This document shows, in pieces, positions 27,736-36,285 of a stretch of 64,000 nt of DNA. This stretch comes from CAVSKL01 sp963728475 [NCBI: Candidatus Eiseniibacteriota bacterium]. Lineage in GTDB: Bacteria; Eisenbacteria; RBG-16-71-46; JABDJR01. The first letter of the stretch is position 1. Every line of letters begins with the position of its first letter. The stretch lies in NCBI GenBank assembly GCA_963728475.1, contig CAVSKL010000002.1, forward strand, positions 1 to 64,000, given 5' to 3'. The notes under the pieces are model-generated. The model saw only the letters and a list, made by a program, of their open reading frames with translations, ran no database searches and was not told where the DNA came from. The position numbers were made by a program, and so were the translations under genes.

Positions 27736-29478
27736 TCAAGCGCCTCCGGCCCCCGCCGGCAGGTAGCGGCGGAAAAGGTTCACCGCCCCCCCGCTCTGAT
27801 AGGTGACGGTATTTCCGTCCCGGCTGAGCGAAGGGCGATCCTCCCGGGCCTTTGGGTCGGTGGTGAGCGGGGTGGCCGCTCCCGTCTCCAGGTTCAGGAT
27901 CCAGATGTCGGGATCGTCGCGGCGCACGCGGGAGAACACCACGTGGGTGCCGTCCATCGAGGCCGAGGGATGGGCGTCCCAGGAGCCGGCGGTGCTGTCC
28001 GCGGTGACCGGCACCGCCTCCCCCCCGGCGGCGGCGATCTTCCACAGGGTCTCGCGCCCGGTCCAGTCCGCCTCGAACACCACGAACGCCCCGTCCTGGA
28101 CCCAGGCCGGAGAGTACTCCCCCCCCTTGTCGTTCCGGGTGAGCCGGACCGGCTCACCGCCCGCCGAGTCCACGATCCAGATGTCCGCGCTTCCTCCCCG
28201 GTTCGACACGAACGCCACCCTGCTGCCGTCGGGGGAGAACCGCGGTTCGCGGTCCTCGCCGGCGTCGGAGGCAATCACCACCTCGTCCAGGCCGCTCTGG
28301 TCGATGGAAAGGATCTCGTGGGTCCCCTCCCGCACGGTGGCGAACACCAGGCGGTGGAGGTCCGGGGAGTAGTCCGGATCGTAATCGGGGCCCAGGTTGG
28401 TGGTGAGGTTGGCCACGTTGAGGTCGGACAGGTCCACCACGTAGACGTCCTCGTTTCCGTCCCGGTCCGAGGTGAAGTAGATGTTCCGGGCATCGGTGTC
28501 GAACACCGGCCCGAAGTTCCCCGAGATCGGCGGCACCACCGTGGTGGGTTCGCCGTGGGTCACCGGCGCCGTCCGGATCGCCCAGGCCCCGGTCTCCGAG
28601 TAGATGACGCTCCGGCCCCCCGGCCACAGCGCCGGCCCCCGGGCATCTCGCCGTTCCGTGCCCAGCTCCACCGTTCCCGCGTCCCCTCCCTCCGGGAGCC
28701 ATCGGGTGAGGTGGATCCGGTAGACGCCCTCGGGGTCGGCGGCGTAGGCGAGCTGACCCTCCCGCAGGTAGGGATCCCGCTCGTCCCAGGCGGTCCGGGT
28801 GAGCCGGCGGGCGGGCTCGCCCCGGCCCGGCCGGTAGGCGTAGAGGTCGCCGGCCGAATCGGGCTCTCCGGCGCGGAAGACCACGATCCCCCCGCTCCCC
28901 CAGTAGGGCTGGCCGGCCCCTTCGGGGAGGTCCCACCCCGCCGGGAAGCCCGGATCGACCGCCGTTCCCGGGTGGGGGGGAGCGTCGGTGGAGCCGGTCA
29001 CCGGGACCACCACGAAGCCTCGGCCGGCGGATACCAGGAGCAGGGTGTCGGCGTGCGGGCTCCAGGTGGGGGAGGAGAAACCCGAGGTGTCCGCGGCCAA
29101 CTCCCGCGCCCCGGCGCCGTCCCCCTCCATCGTCCAGAGCGAGCTGCCCCGGCTCTCGCCGCGGATGTAGGCGATCCGGCCGTCGGAGGATACCGCCGGT
29201 TCGCTTTCGTCCTCCGGGGTCCGGGTGAGGGGCGCGGTCCGGCCGGTGGCGGTGTCCAGCCGGAAGAGGTCGCGCTCGCCGTTCCGGGCCGAGGAGAACA
29301 CCACGAACGCGCTGTCGGGGGAGACGTCGGCCTCGCCGTCGAAGGCGGCCTCGTCGGTGAGGGGGACGATCCTGGGAGCGGGGGGCGTCCGGGGCTTCTT
29401 GTCGCCGCAGCCGGAGGCCGCCGCGATCAGGGCGGGCGCGAGGACGGCCGAGAGGAGCGCGCGGGTCGACCCTTTCAT
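27736..29478 (-). CDS. TolB-like WD40/PD40 beta-propeller lipoprotein
   Basis: 580 aa from the ATG at 29478 with AGGAGGGA upstream. The signal ends at AASGC (Cys 23). At least eight PD40-type blades are visible, each with SPDG or similar turns: DVSPDSAFVVFSSARNG, AVSSDGRIAYIRG, YYSPDLHRLVFATVR-like, FSPDGSRVAFVSNRGGSADIW in two parts, and SLSRDGNTVTYQSGG. This is the TolB C-terminal propeller arrangement without the TolB N-terminal domain. It is probably a periplasmic scaffold or binding protein. Confidence 0.85.
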   Translation of the reverse strand: MKGSTRALLSAVLAPALIAAASGCGDKKPRTPPAPRIVPLTDEAAFDGEADVSPDSAFVVFSSARNGERDLFRLDTATGRTAPLTRTPEDESEPAVSSDGRIAYIRGESRGSSLWTMEGDGAGARELAADTSGFSSPTWSPHADTLLLVSAGRGFVVVPVTGSTDAPPHPGTAVDPGFPAGWDLPEGAGQPYWGSGGIVVFRAGEPDSAGDLYAYRPGRGEPARRLTRTAWDERDPYLREGQLAYAADPEGVYRIHLTRWLPEGGDAGTVELGTERRDARGPALWPGGRSVIYSETGAWAIRTAPVTHGEPTTVVPPISGNFGPVFDTDARNIYFTSDRDGNEDVYVVDLSDLNVANLTTNLGPDYDPDYSPDLHRLVFATVREGTHEILSIDQSGLDEVVIASDAGEDREPRFSPDGSRVAFVSNRGGSADIWIVDSAGGEPVRLTRNDKGGEYSPAWVQDGAFVVFEADWTGRETLWKIAAAGGEAVPVTADSTAGSWDAHPSASMDGTHVVFSRVRRDDPDIWILNLETGAATPLTTDPKAREDRPSLSRDGNTVTYQSGGAVNLFRRYLPAGAGGA

Positions 29479-29523
29479 GTTCCCTCCTGGACCGGAAAAC
29501 GCACGGGCACGGGCGCGGGCGCG

Positions 29524-29552
29524 AGGGTAGCACCGTCCGGCGGGGCCCTCAA
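29524..29552 (-). promoter_or_regulatory. promoter of the TolB-like lipoprotein gene
   Basis: On the minus strand TTGAGG and TACCCT are separated by 17 bp, with the start near 29517 and a leader of about 40 nt. Confidence 0.5.
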
Positions 29553-29585
29553 CGCGGCCCGGGGCGGGAGGCCCGCCGGATCGGA

Positions 29586-30863
29586 TCAGGGAAGCAGGCC
29601 GGCGGAGGCGGGCTTGCCCCCCGCCTCCCGGACCAGGCGGTGGATGTCCGCGTCGCAGAGCACGGCGTCGGCTTTCTTGGCCGCCGCGAATACCCGGTCC
29701 ACCACCGCCGGAGCGGCGTCGTACCCGTGCTTGTCCAGCCAGTAGGTCACGTTGGCCAGCCCGCTCATGGGACCGATCTCGATCACCTGTTCCCGGCCCA
29801 CCATGAAGGCGGGGACCGCCGAATAGACCATGTCCTCCAGCCAGGTGTCGCCGCGCCGGCGGGCCTTGAGCACCGCCGCCGCGTGCACCCCGGTGGCGGT
29901 GCGGAAGGCGTCCCGGCCCATCACCGGGTAATTGAAGGGGATCTCCATCCCCACCGCGGCCGCCGTCTTCTCGCAGTACTCCCGCAGCCGCGACAGATCG
30001 TTGGGGATGAGGCCCATGAGCTTGAGGTTGACCAGGATCTGGTCCATGGCCGCGTTCCCGCAGCGTTCGCCGATCCCCATGGCGGTGCCGTGGATCTGGT
30101 CCGCTCCCACCAGGGCCGCGGTCACCGAGTTCACCACCCCCAGACCCCGGTCGTTGTGTCCGTGCCAGTCCACCATCACCTCGCGGCCGGTCTTCTCGGC
30201 CACGTCGCGGACGTAGGTGACCACCGCCTTCACCCCGGCGGGGGTGGCGTGACCCGAGGTGTCGGCCACGGTGAGGCGGGTGGCTCCGCACCGGACCGCG
30301 GTCTGGTAGAGGGCCTTGATGGCGTCGGGGGTGGCGCGGGTGGTGTCTTCGGTCACGAACATCACCGGGAGCTCGTTCTTGACCGCGAAGGTCACCGCTT
30401 CCTCCACCAGGAGCAGCAGCCGGTCCAGCTCCCAGTTCTCGGTGTAGAAGCGGATGGGGCTCGACCCCACGAACATCGCCACCTCCACCGGCACCCCCGC
30501 CTTCCCGCTGATCTCCACGATGGGCTGGATGTCCCGGACCATGGTGCGGGCGGCGGCGTTGGGACGGAGCTTCATCTTCGCCGTCACCGTCTCCCGGGCC
30601 AGGGTGAGGGTGTCCTGGTAGGCCCGGGCGCCGGAGGCAGGGAGGCCCACGTCGGCGGACTGGATGCCCAGGGCCTCCATGAGGTGGAGGATCTCCAGCT
30701 TCTCCCCGACCGACGGGTCCTTCACCGAGGGGGACTGGAGGCCGTCGCGGAGCGATTCGTCGTCGAAGGTCACCCCGGTGGGGTTGAGCCGGGGGCGTCC
30801 GTCGGCGACGTTCCAATCGTAGATCAGGTTCGCGTGCTCGTCGTGGGCGTCTTCGGGATGCAC
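29586..30863 (-). CDS. 2-isopropylmalate/citramalate synthase-like DRE-TIM metallolyase
   Basis: 425 aa from the GTG at 30863, which has GGAGG six bases upstream; a longer start at 30917 would overlap the methyltransferase gene. The barrel begins TFDDESLRDGLQSPSV, a variant of the (D/E)xTLRDGEQ motif. It includes IQSADVGLPASG, VTEDTTRATPDAI, VADTSGHATPAGV and the metal-binding HGHNDRGLG, and ends without an obvious LeuA regulatory domain (about 390 barrel and lid residues). It would condense acetyl-CoA with a 2-oxo acid; which one is unclear. It is the last gene of the DUF547-methyltransferase operon. Confidence 0.78.
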   Translation of the reverse strand: MHPEDAHDEHANLIYDWNVADGRPRLNPTGVTFDDESLRDGLQSPSVKDPSVGEKLEILHLMEALGIQSADVGLPASGARAYQDTLTLARETVTAKMKLRPNAAARTMVRDIQPIVEISGKAGVPVEVAMFVGSSPIRFYTENWELDRLLLLVEEAVTFAVKNELPVMFVTEDTTRATPDAIKALYQTAVRCGATRLTVADTSGHATPAGVKAVVTYVRDVAEKTGREVMVDWHGHNDRGLGVVNSVTAALVGADQIHGTAMGIGERCGNAAMDQILVNLKLMGLIPNDLSRLREYCEKTAAAVGMEIPFNYPVMGRDAFRTATGVHAAAVLKARRRGDTWLEDMVYSAVPAFMVGREQVIEIGPMSGLANVTYWLDKHGYDAAPAVVDRVFAAAKKADAVLCDADIHRLVREAGGKPASAGLLP

Positions 30864-30889
30864 GGGCGCCTCCGGGGTTCGAGCGTGGA

Positions 30890-32071
30890 CTAATCGAGCA
30901 GCTCCAGCACCTGGCACTTCAGATACAGGCTCTCCGGGAATCCGACCAGGACGGGATGGTCGGGAGCCTGTCGTCGCCGCTCCAGCAGGCGGAAACCGCG
31001 GTGGACGTCGGCGGCGGCCGCCGCCAGCACGTCGTCCATGAGCGCCTCGGTCAAGTGATACGAACAGCTGCAGGAGATGAGGATACCGCCGGGGCGCAGC
31101 AGCTTCATCGCCCGCAGGTTGATCTCCTTGTAGCCGCGAAGCGCCCCCTCCAGCTCCCGCTTGTTCTTGGCGAAGGCGGGGGGATCCAAGATCACCATGT
31201 CGAAGGTCTCGCCCCCCCGGTCGAGTTCCTTCAGGTGGTCGAAGGCGTTGGCTTCGAGGAACCGGACGTTGGCGATCCCGTTCCGCTCGGCCTGCCCCCG
31301 GGCGAGCTGGAGGGCCTCGGTCGAGGAATCGACGGCCACGACCTCCTCGGCCCCCCCCGCCGCCGCCAGCGCGAACCCCCCGGTGTAGGTGAAGACGTCC
31401 AGGACCCGTCCCCGGGCCATGCGCCCGGCCAGCCGGTGGTTCTCGACCTGGTCGAGGAAGGCGCCGGTCTTCTGTCCGTGGCGGAGATCCGCCCGGAGCG
31501 CCAGGTTCCCCTCGTGGTACTGGACCACCTCGGGAGTGGTTCCGCGGAGCTGGTCCACCGACCGCCCCAGGCCCTCCAGCGTCCGGACCGAGGGATCGTT
31601 GCGGGCGAGAATGGAGGCGGGGGAGACCACCTCCTCGAGGACGGCGGCGATCTCGCCGGCGAGGGCGTCCATCCCCCAGGCCAGGAACTGCACCGCGAGA
31701 TGGGGCCCGTACCGGTCCACCACCAGGCCCGGAAGCCCGTCGGACTCGCCGAAGACCAGCCGCACCGCGTCCCGGCCGGGGAGCATCCGCTCCCGGAACC
31801 CCACCGCCCGCTGGAGGCGGTCGCGGAGGAGGTCGCGGCCCACCGGGGCCTCGGACCGGGTCAGCCGGCGCAGGGTGATCTGCGATTCCCGGCTGAACAG
31901 GGCCTGGCCCAGGAATCTCCCCCGGGGGTCCAGGACCCGGGCGAGGGGCTCGGAGCCGGTGCTTTCCTCGACCACCTCCACCCCCGCCCGGTAGATCCAG
32001 GGGTGGCCGGTCCGCCAGCGGCTCATGCCGTGACGGTTCAGGCGGGCGTCCACGAAGGTGTATGGATTCAC
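30890..32071 (-). CDS. class I SAM-dependent rRNA methyltransferase, RlmI-like
   Basis: 393 aa from the GTG at 32071, overlapping the DUF547 stop (GTGA). A PUA domain occupies the first 75 residues (RTGHPWIYRAGVE, ARVLDPRGRFLGQALFS). A linker with VFGESDGLPGLVVDRYG leads to the methyltransferase domain: RVLDVFTYTGGFALAAA (SAM motif I), VVAVDSSTEAL, and FDMVILDPPAFAKNK (the catalytic-site DPP). The family methylates C5 of a 23S rRNA cytosine. The target in this organism is inferred only from family membership. Confidence 0.88.
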   Translation of the reverse strand: MNPYTFVDARLNRHGMSRWRTGHPWIYRAGVEVVEESTGSEPLARVLDPRGRFLGQALFSRESQITLRRLTRSEAPVGRDLLRDRLQRAVGFRERMLPGRDAVRLVFGESDGLPGLVVDRYGPHLAVQFLAWGMDALAGEIAAVLEEVVSPASILARNDPSVRTLEGLGRSVDQLRGTTPEVVQYHEGNLALRADLRHGQKTGAFLDQVENHRLAGRMARGRVLDVFTYTGGFALAAAGGAEEVVAVDSSTEALQLARGQAERNGIANVRFLEANAFDHLKELDRGGETFDMVILDPPAFAKNKRELEGALRGYKEINLRAMKLLRPGGILISCSCSYHLTEALMDDVLAAAAADVHRGFRLLERRRQAPDHPVLVGFPESLYLKCQVLELLD

Positions 32072-32886
32072 GGTTTGCTCTTCATCTCCGACAGGGGTTT
32101 GGCGTCGTTCAGGGACCAATCCGCCGGATCGAATACCCGCTTGGGCTGCATGGAGTTGACGGCGATGACGTCGTTCAGGGGCATGTACACCGCCAGTACC
32201 CCGACCAGGCCCCGGGGCTGGGCGTCGAAAAGTTCCATGTGGTCCCGGAATGGGGGGGGGAGGTGCAATGTATTGTCCTTCTGGTCGTAGTGAAGTCGCT
32301 CCGGCGTGAGGTAGACCCCCCCCGCATCCTTGAGGCGGTTGGTGAAATCCTCCGAGGTATAGGGGCGCCGGTCGAGCCTGGGCATGCCCACCGCGCCGGG
32401 GGCCAACGCGAACAGGAACTGAGGCCGATGAGGAATGACGGCGGCGAGATCCGCTTCCATTTCGTTGAGCGTGCGCTTCTTCCCCGCGATGAGAACCGCG
32501 TTCTTGTCGAAGAACCCCGGTATGTCCTGGACGCTCTTCACCGGGTAATGTTCGAGGACCTGCCGCACCGCCCACGCGTTGTAGGCGTTGATGAGAAACG
32601 ACGCCTTCAGCTCCTTCCCCATCACCGAATCCAGGTCCCAGGCGCCGGCGTCGGCCAGGAACCGGTCGAGGTCCGCGGTGCCCGCCGCCTTCCACTCCTG
32701 GTAATGGACTCCGGTCCCGCTCACGTAGGTGGAGAGCAGGGAGTCCCAGAGCGCGGGGTTGAATTCCCCGGACTCCAGGGCCCGGGCCGGCCCCGGGGCG
32801 GCCAGGATGAGCACCGCTCCCAGCGCGGCCGCGACGGCCGGCCGGTACCGGCGCCGCCCTGAAAACGGTCTTTGTTGTGCGTTCAC
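32068..32886 (-). CDS. DUF547 secreted protein
   Basis: 272 aa from the GTG at 32886, preceded by AGGAGG at about 10 nt. The signal peptide ends near GPARAL. DUF547 marks are LLSTYVSGTGVHYQEWK, KASFLINAYNAWAVRQVLEHYP read as two motifs, FFDKNAVLIAGKKRTLNEME, and a C-terminal PKRVFDPADWSLND. The family is often secreted and was noted in bacteria and plants without a defined activity. It heads the operon with the RlmI-like gene and is divergent from the gldA-like operon. Confidence 0.85.
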   Translation of the reverse strand: MNAQQRPFSGRRRYRPAVAAALGAVLILAAPGPARALESGEFNPALWDSLLSTYVSGTGVHYQEWKAAGTADLDRFLADAGAWDLDSVMGKELKASFLINAYNAWAVRQVLEHYPVKSVQDIPGFFDKNAVLIAGKKRTLNEMEADLAAVIPHRPQFLFALAPGAVGMPRLDRRPYTSEDFTNRLKDAGGVYLTPERLHYDQKDNTLHLPPPFRDHMELFDAQPRGLVGVLAVYMPLNDVIAVNSMQPKRVFDPADWSLNDAKPLSEMKSKP

Positions 32887-32948
32887 GCTCGATCAGCCTC
32901 CTGATGTGAGTAACCGTACCGTACGGCGGACGCACGGCCTGGGAGCGG

Positions 32949-32976
32949 TTGACAGCCCGAGGGCGGTTTCTATAAT
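32949..32976 (+). promoter_or_regulatory. consensus sigma-70-type promoter of the Gld-like ABC operon
   Basis: Perfect TTGACA and TATAAT hexamers are separated by 16 bp. The start is near 32983, 50 nt before the ATG at 33033. It is the strongest promoter seen in the window. Confidence 0.8.
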
Positions 32977-33032
32977 ACCCCGCTGACCGTTCCGCTCGCC
33001 AGATCGCGTCCACCTGGAGGAATCTGGACTCC

Positions 33033-33986
33033 ATGATCACCGTCGACCATCTCGTGAAACGATATGGACCCACGGTGGCCGTCGCCGACGTCAGCTTCTC
33101 CGTCGAAAGCGGGGAAGTCCTGGGTTTCCTGGGACCCAACGGCGCCGGTAAGACGACCACCATGCGCATTCTCACCGGTTTCATCCCCCCGGACGAGGGA
33201 AGCGCCCAGCTAGCCGGCTTCGACGTGGTGCGCCAGCCCCTGGACGTGCGCCGCCGGATCGGGTACCTCCCCGAGAGCGCCCCCCTCTACGAGGACATGG
33301 GCACCGTGGACTACCTGTTCTACGTGGCGGAGATGCGGGGTTTCACCCCCGCCGACTCCCGGGGCCGGGTGGCGCGGGTGGTCGAGTCCACCGGGCTCGG
33401 GCCCGCGCTCGCCAAGAATATCGGCCAGCTGTCCAAGGGATTCCGCCAGAGGGTGGGTCTGGCCCAGGCCCTCATCCACGAGCCGGACATCCTGATCCTG
33501 GACGAGCCCACCACCGGGCTCGATCCCAACCAGATCATCGAGATCCGGGGGCTGATCCGGGAGATCGGGCGGGCCAAGACGGTGATCCTTTCCACCCACA
33601 TCCTGCCCGAGGTCTCCGCCACCTGCGACCGGGTGATCATCATCTCCCAGGGAAGGCTGGTGGGGACCGGGACTCCGGACGAGCTGGCCGCCCAGGCCGG
33701 CGGGGGGGCGGGGGTGACCGCGGTCCTCCGCGGCCAGGGGAGCGAGATCGAGGGCGGCCTGAGGTCGCTGGAGCCGGCGGCCGGGGTCGATTTCCTGGGC
33801 CGGGACGGCGACGCGCTCCGCTACCGGGTCCACACCCGGAGCGGGGTCGATCCCGGCCGGCTGGCGGAGGCGGTGTCGGGGCTGGCCGCGCTGCGCGGCT
33901 GGGCGCTCCGCGAGCTTCGGCCCGAGGCGGCCAGCCTGGAAGAGGTGTTCCGGGAGCTCACCACCCGGGAGGAGGTGCGGCCATGA
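33033..33986 (+). CDS. ABC transporter ATP-binding protein, GldA-like
   Basis: 317 aa from the ATG at 33033. It has Walker A GPNGAGKTTT, Q-loop region GYLPESAPLYEDM, signature LSKGFRQRVGLAQAL, Walker B ILILDEPTTGLDP and H-loop STHILPEV. The C-terminal roughly 85 residues form the extension usual in ABC-2 type exporters. The YLPE and LSKGFRQR variants are typical of the GldA/NatA group. It overlaps the next gene by four bases. With the permease, GldG-like and DUF4340 proteins it should form one membrane complex; the substrate is unknown. Confidence 0.9.
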   Translation: MITVDHLVKRYGPTVAVADVSFSVESGEVLGFLGPNGAGKTTTMRILTGFIPPDEGSAQLAGFDVVRQPLDVRRRIGYLPESAPLYEDMGTVDYLFYVAEMRGFTPADSRGRVARVVESTGLGPALAKNIGQLSKGFRQRVGLAQALIHEPDILILDEPTTGLDPNQIIEIRGLIREIGRAKTVILSTHILPEVSATCDRVIIISQGRLVGTGTPDELAAQAGGGAGVTAVLRGQGSEIEGGLRSLEPAAGVDFLGRDGDALRYRVHTRSGVDPGRLAEAVSGLAALRGWALRELRPEAASLEEVFRELTTREEVRP

Positions 33987-34699
33987 GATCCCTCCTCGGC
34001 GTCTACAAGCGTGAGCTCCGGGGCTACTTCAACTCCCCCATCGCCTACATCTTCATCGTGGTGTTCCTGATGATCGCGTCCTGGCTCTTCTTCCGGGGAT
34101 ACTTCCTCTACGGCCAGGCCGACCTCCGCCCCTTCTTCTCGCTTCTGCCGTGGATGTTCCTCTTCTTCGTGCCCGCGGTGTCCATGCGGCTGTGGGCGGA
34201 GGAGCGGAAGCTGGGGACGGTGGAGCTCCTCATGACCCTCCCGGTGCGGGACGAGGAGGTGATCCTCGGCAAGTTCCTGGCCGGACTCACCCTGATCACC
34301 CTCACCGTGATCCTGGAGTTCCCCCTGGTGGCGATCACCGCCAAACTCGGAGACGTGGATCCGGGGCCGGTGATCGGCGGGGTGGTGGGGGCGATCCTTC
34401 TCGGCGGCGCCTATCTGGCGATCGGGCTCTTCATCTCCGCCCTCACCGAGAACCAGATCGTGGCCTTCATCCTGGGGGTGGTGGCCTGTTTCGCGCTGTT
34501 CATCGTGGGGGAGAGCCTGGTCCTGGTGACCGCGCCTTCCTCCCTGGCCCCGCTCCTCAGCTACCTGGGACTGGGGGCCCACTTCGAGAGCATCGGCCGC
34601 GGGGTCATCGATTCCCGGGACGTGATCTACTACCTCAGCGTGTCCGGGTTCTTCCTCTACCTGAACCGGCTGGCGCTGGCGGGAAGGAGGTGGGCGTGA
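33983..34699 (+). CDS. ABC-2 type permease, GldF-like
   Basis: 238 aa with six hydrophobic segments. It starts RSLLGVYKRELRGYFNSPIAYIF, the usual N-terminus of GldF/ABC-2 permeases, and has MRLWAEERKLGTVELLMTLPV after the second helix, a family hallmark. It overlaps the ATPase gene (ATGA) and the GldG-like gene by one base, so the subunits are translationally coupled. Confidence 0.9.
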   Translation: MRSLLGVYKRELRGYFNSPIAYIFIVVFLMIASWLFFRGYFLYGQADLRPFFSLLPWMFLFFVPAVSMRLWAEERKLGTVELLMTLPVRDEEVILGKFLAGLTLITLTVILEFPLVAITAKLGDVDPGPVIGGVVGAILLGGAYLAIGLFISALTENQIVAFILGVVACFALFIVGESLVLVTAPSSLAPLLSYLGLGAHFESIGRGVIDSRDVIYYLSVSGFFLYLNRLALAGRRWA

Positions 34700-36285
34700 T
34701 GAAGCGCTCCCAGGGATTCCCCTTCGCCAAGGCCGCGCTGGTGCTGCTCATCCTCGCCTCGGTCAACCTGCTCGGCATGCGGTTTCACCACCGGTGGGAC
34801 CTGACCGAGGAACGGGAATTCACCCTCAGCCCCTCCACCCGGCACGTGCTGGGGCGCCTCGACGACGTGGTGACCATCAAGGTCTACTTCTCCAAGGAGC
34901 TTCCCTCCTACTTCGCCAACATGAACCGCCAGGTGAAGGACATGCTGGACGAGTACCGCTCGGCGGGGGACTCGCGGGTGCAGGTGGAGTGGATCGATCC
35001 CGGGTCGAGCCCGGCCCTGGAGCAGTCGGTGCGCATGCTCGGCATTCCCAAGCTGCAGCTCAGCCGCTACCAGAAGGAAAAGGCCGAGGTCATGAACGCC
35101 TACCTGGGGATCGCGGTCCAATACCACGACAAGACCGAGGTGATCCCGGTGGTGCAGAACGTCGACCACCTCGAGTACGACCTCACCGCGTCGGTGATCA
35201 AGGTGAGCGGCGACCGCAAGACGGTGGGGATCGCCACCGCCGGCAAACCGGGCGGGGACGACACCTCGAAGACCCTCCAGCAGCTCCTCCAGAAGCAGTA
35301 CAACGTGCAGACGGTGGACGTGGAGGCGAACCCGGTGCCGCCTACCTTGAACACGCTCATCGTGCCCGACGACGACGCCTTCAGCGACCGGGCCCTCTAC
35401 CGCATCGACCGGTTCGTGATGGGAGGAGGGAAGCTCCTGGCCCTGTGCTCCGGGGTGGACGTGAACCTCTCCACCCTCTCCGCCCGGAACCGGCAGCCGA
35501 AGATCGGGATGCTGCTCCGGAGCTACGGGATCGGGGTGGACAACGCGCTGGTCGCCGACGGGCAGTGTCCCACCGTGGGCTTCGACGTCGGGTTCTTCCT
35601 CCCCCTCACCGTCCGCTATCCCTGGTTCCCGCAGGTCACCGAGAAGCGGCTGAACCGTAAGCAGCCCATCACCAGCGCCATGCAGAGCCTGGTGCTTCCC
35701 TGGACCAGCCCCCTGACCCCGGTCCCGGTGGACAGCTCCGGAGGGGCCTCGGTCCGGGTGGACACGCTGGCGGTCTCCTCCGAGCAGTCCTTCGCCCGGA
35801 CCGCGCCCTACGACCTCAACCCGCAGTCCCGGGTGGAGCCGCCCCGGACCGGGATGCATCCGCTTCTCCTGGCCGCGGCGCTTTCCGGGCGGTTTCCCAC
35901 CCACTGGCCGAAGGGCGCCGCGATTCCGGGAGACTCCACCGGGACCGCCCCCCCGGGTCCGGCGGTGAGTCCGGAAAACCAGATCGTGGTGGTGGGGAGC
36001 TCCAGCTTCATCGATCCGCGCTTCCTCAAGCAGTACCCGTCGAACGCGGTCTTCCTGGCCAACTCGGTGGACTGGATGACCCTGGGCACCGATCTCATCG
36101 CCATGCGCTCGCGGGGGGCGGCGAGCCGGCCCCTCCAGGAGATCGGCGACAAGCGAAAGGCCACCTACAAGATGCTGGCCATGATCCCGGTGCCGATCCT
36201 GGTGGTGCTGTTCGGGCTCGGCCGGATGCGGCTTCGCCGCGAACGGCGCCTGCGGTACGCGGTGGAATTCGGAGGTCGGGCATGA
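34699..36285 (+). CDS. Gldg family protein (GldG-like ABC auxiliary membrane protein)
   Basis: 528 aa from the ATG at 34699 (a GTG directly before it is possible). There is one N-terminal and one C-terminal transmembrane helix (residues 9-27 and about 495-515), with a large extracytoplasmic part between them. Family marks include RWDLTEEREFTLSPSTRHVL, VTIKVYFSKELP, LDEYRSAGDSRVQVEWIDP and TLIVPDDDAFSDRALYRIDRFV read as separate motifs. GldG-type proteins accompany GldA and GldF in an ABC complex tied to gliding and surface polymer export in Bacteroidetes; the role outside that phylum is not defined. Confidence 0.87.
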   Translation: MKRSQGFPFAKAALVLLILASVNLLGMRFHHRWDLTEEREFTLSPSTRHVLGRLDDVVTIKVYFSKELPSYFANMNRQVKDMLDEYRSAGDSRVQVEWIDPGSSPALEQSVRMLGIPKLQLSRYQKEKAEVMNAYLGIAVQYHDKTEVIPVVQNVDHLEYDLTASVIKVSGDRKTVGIATAGKPGGDDTSKTLQQLLQKQYNVQTVDVEANPVPPTLNTLIVPDDDAFSDRALYRIDRFVMGGGKLLALCSGVDVNLSTLSARNRQPKIGMLLRSYGIGVDNALVADGQCPTVGFDVGFFLPLTVRYPWFPQVTEKRLNRKQPITSAMQSLVLPWTSPLTPVPVDSSGGASVRVDTLAVSSEQSFARTAPYDLNPQSRVEPPRTGMHPLLLAAALSGRFPTHWPKGAAIPGDSTGTAPPGPAVSPENQIVVVGSSSFIDPRFLKQYPSNAVFLANSVDWMTLGTDLIAMRSRGAASRPLQEIGDKRKATYKMLAMIPVPILVVLFGLGRMRLRRERRLRYAVEFGGRA

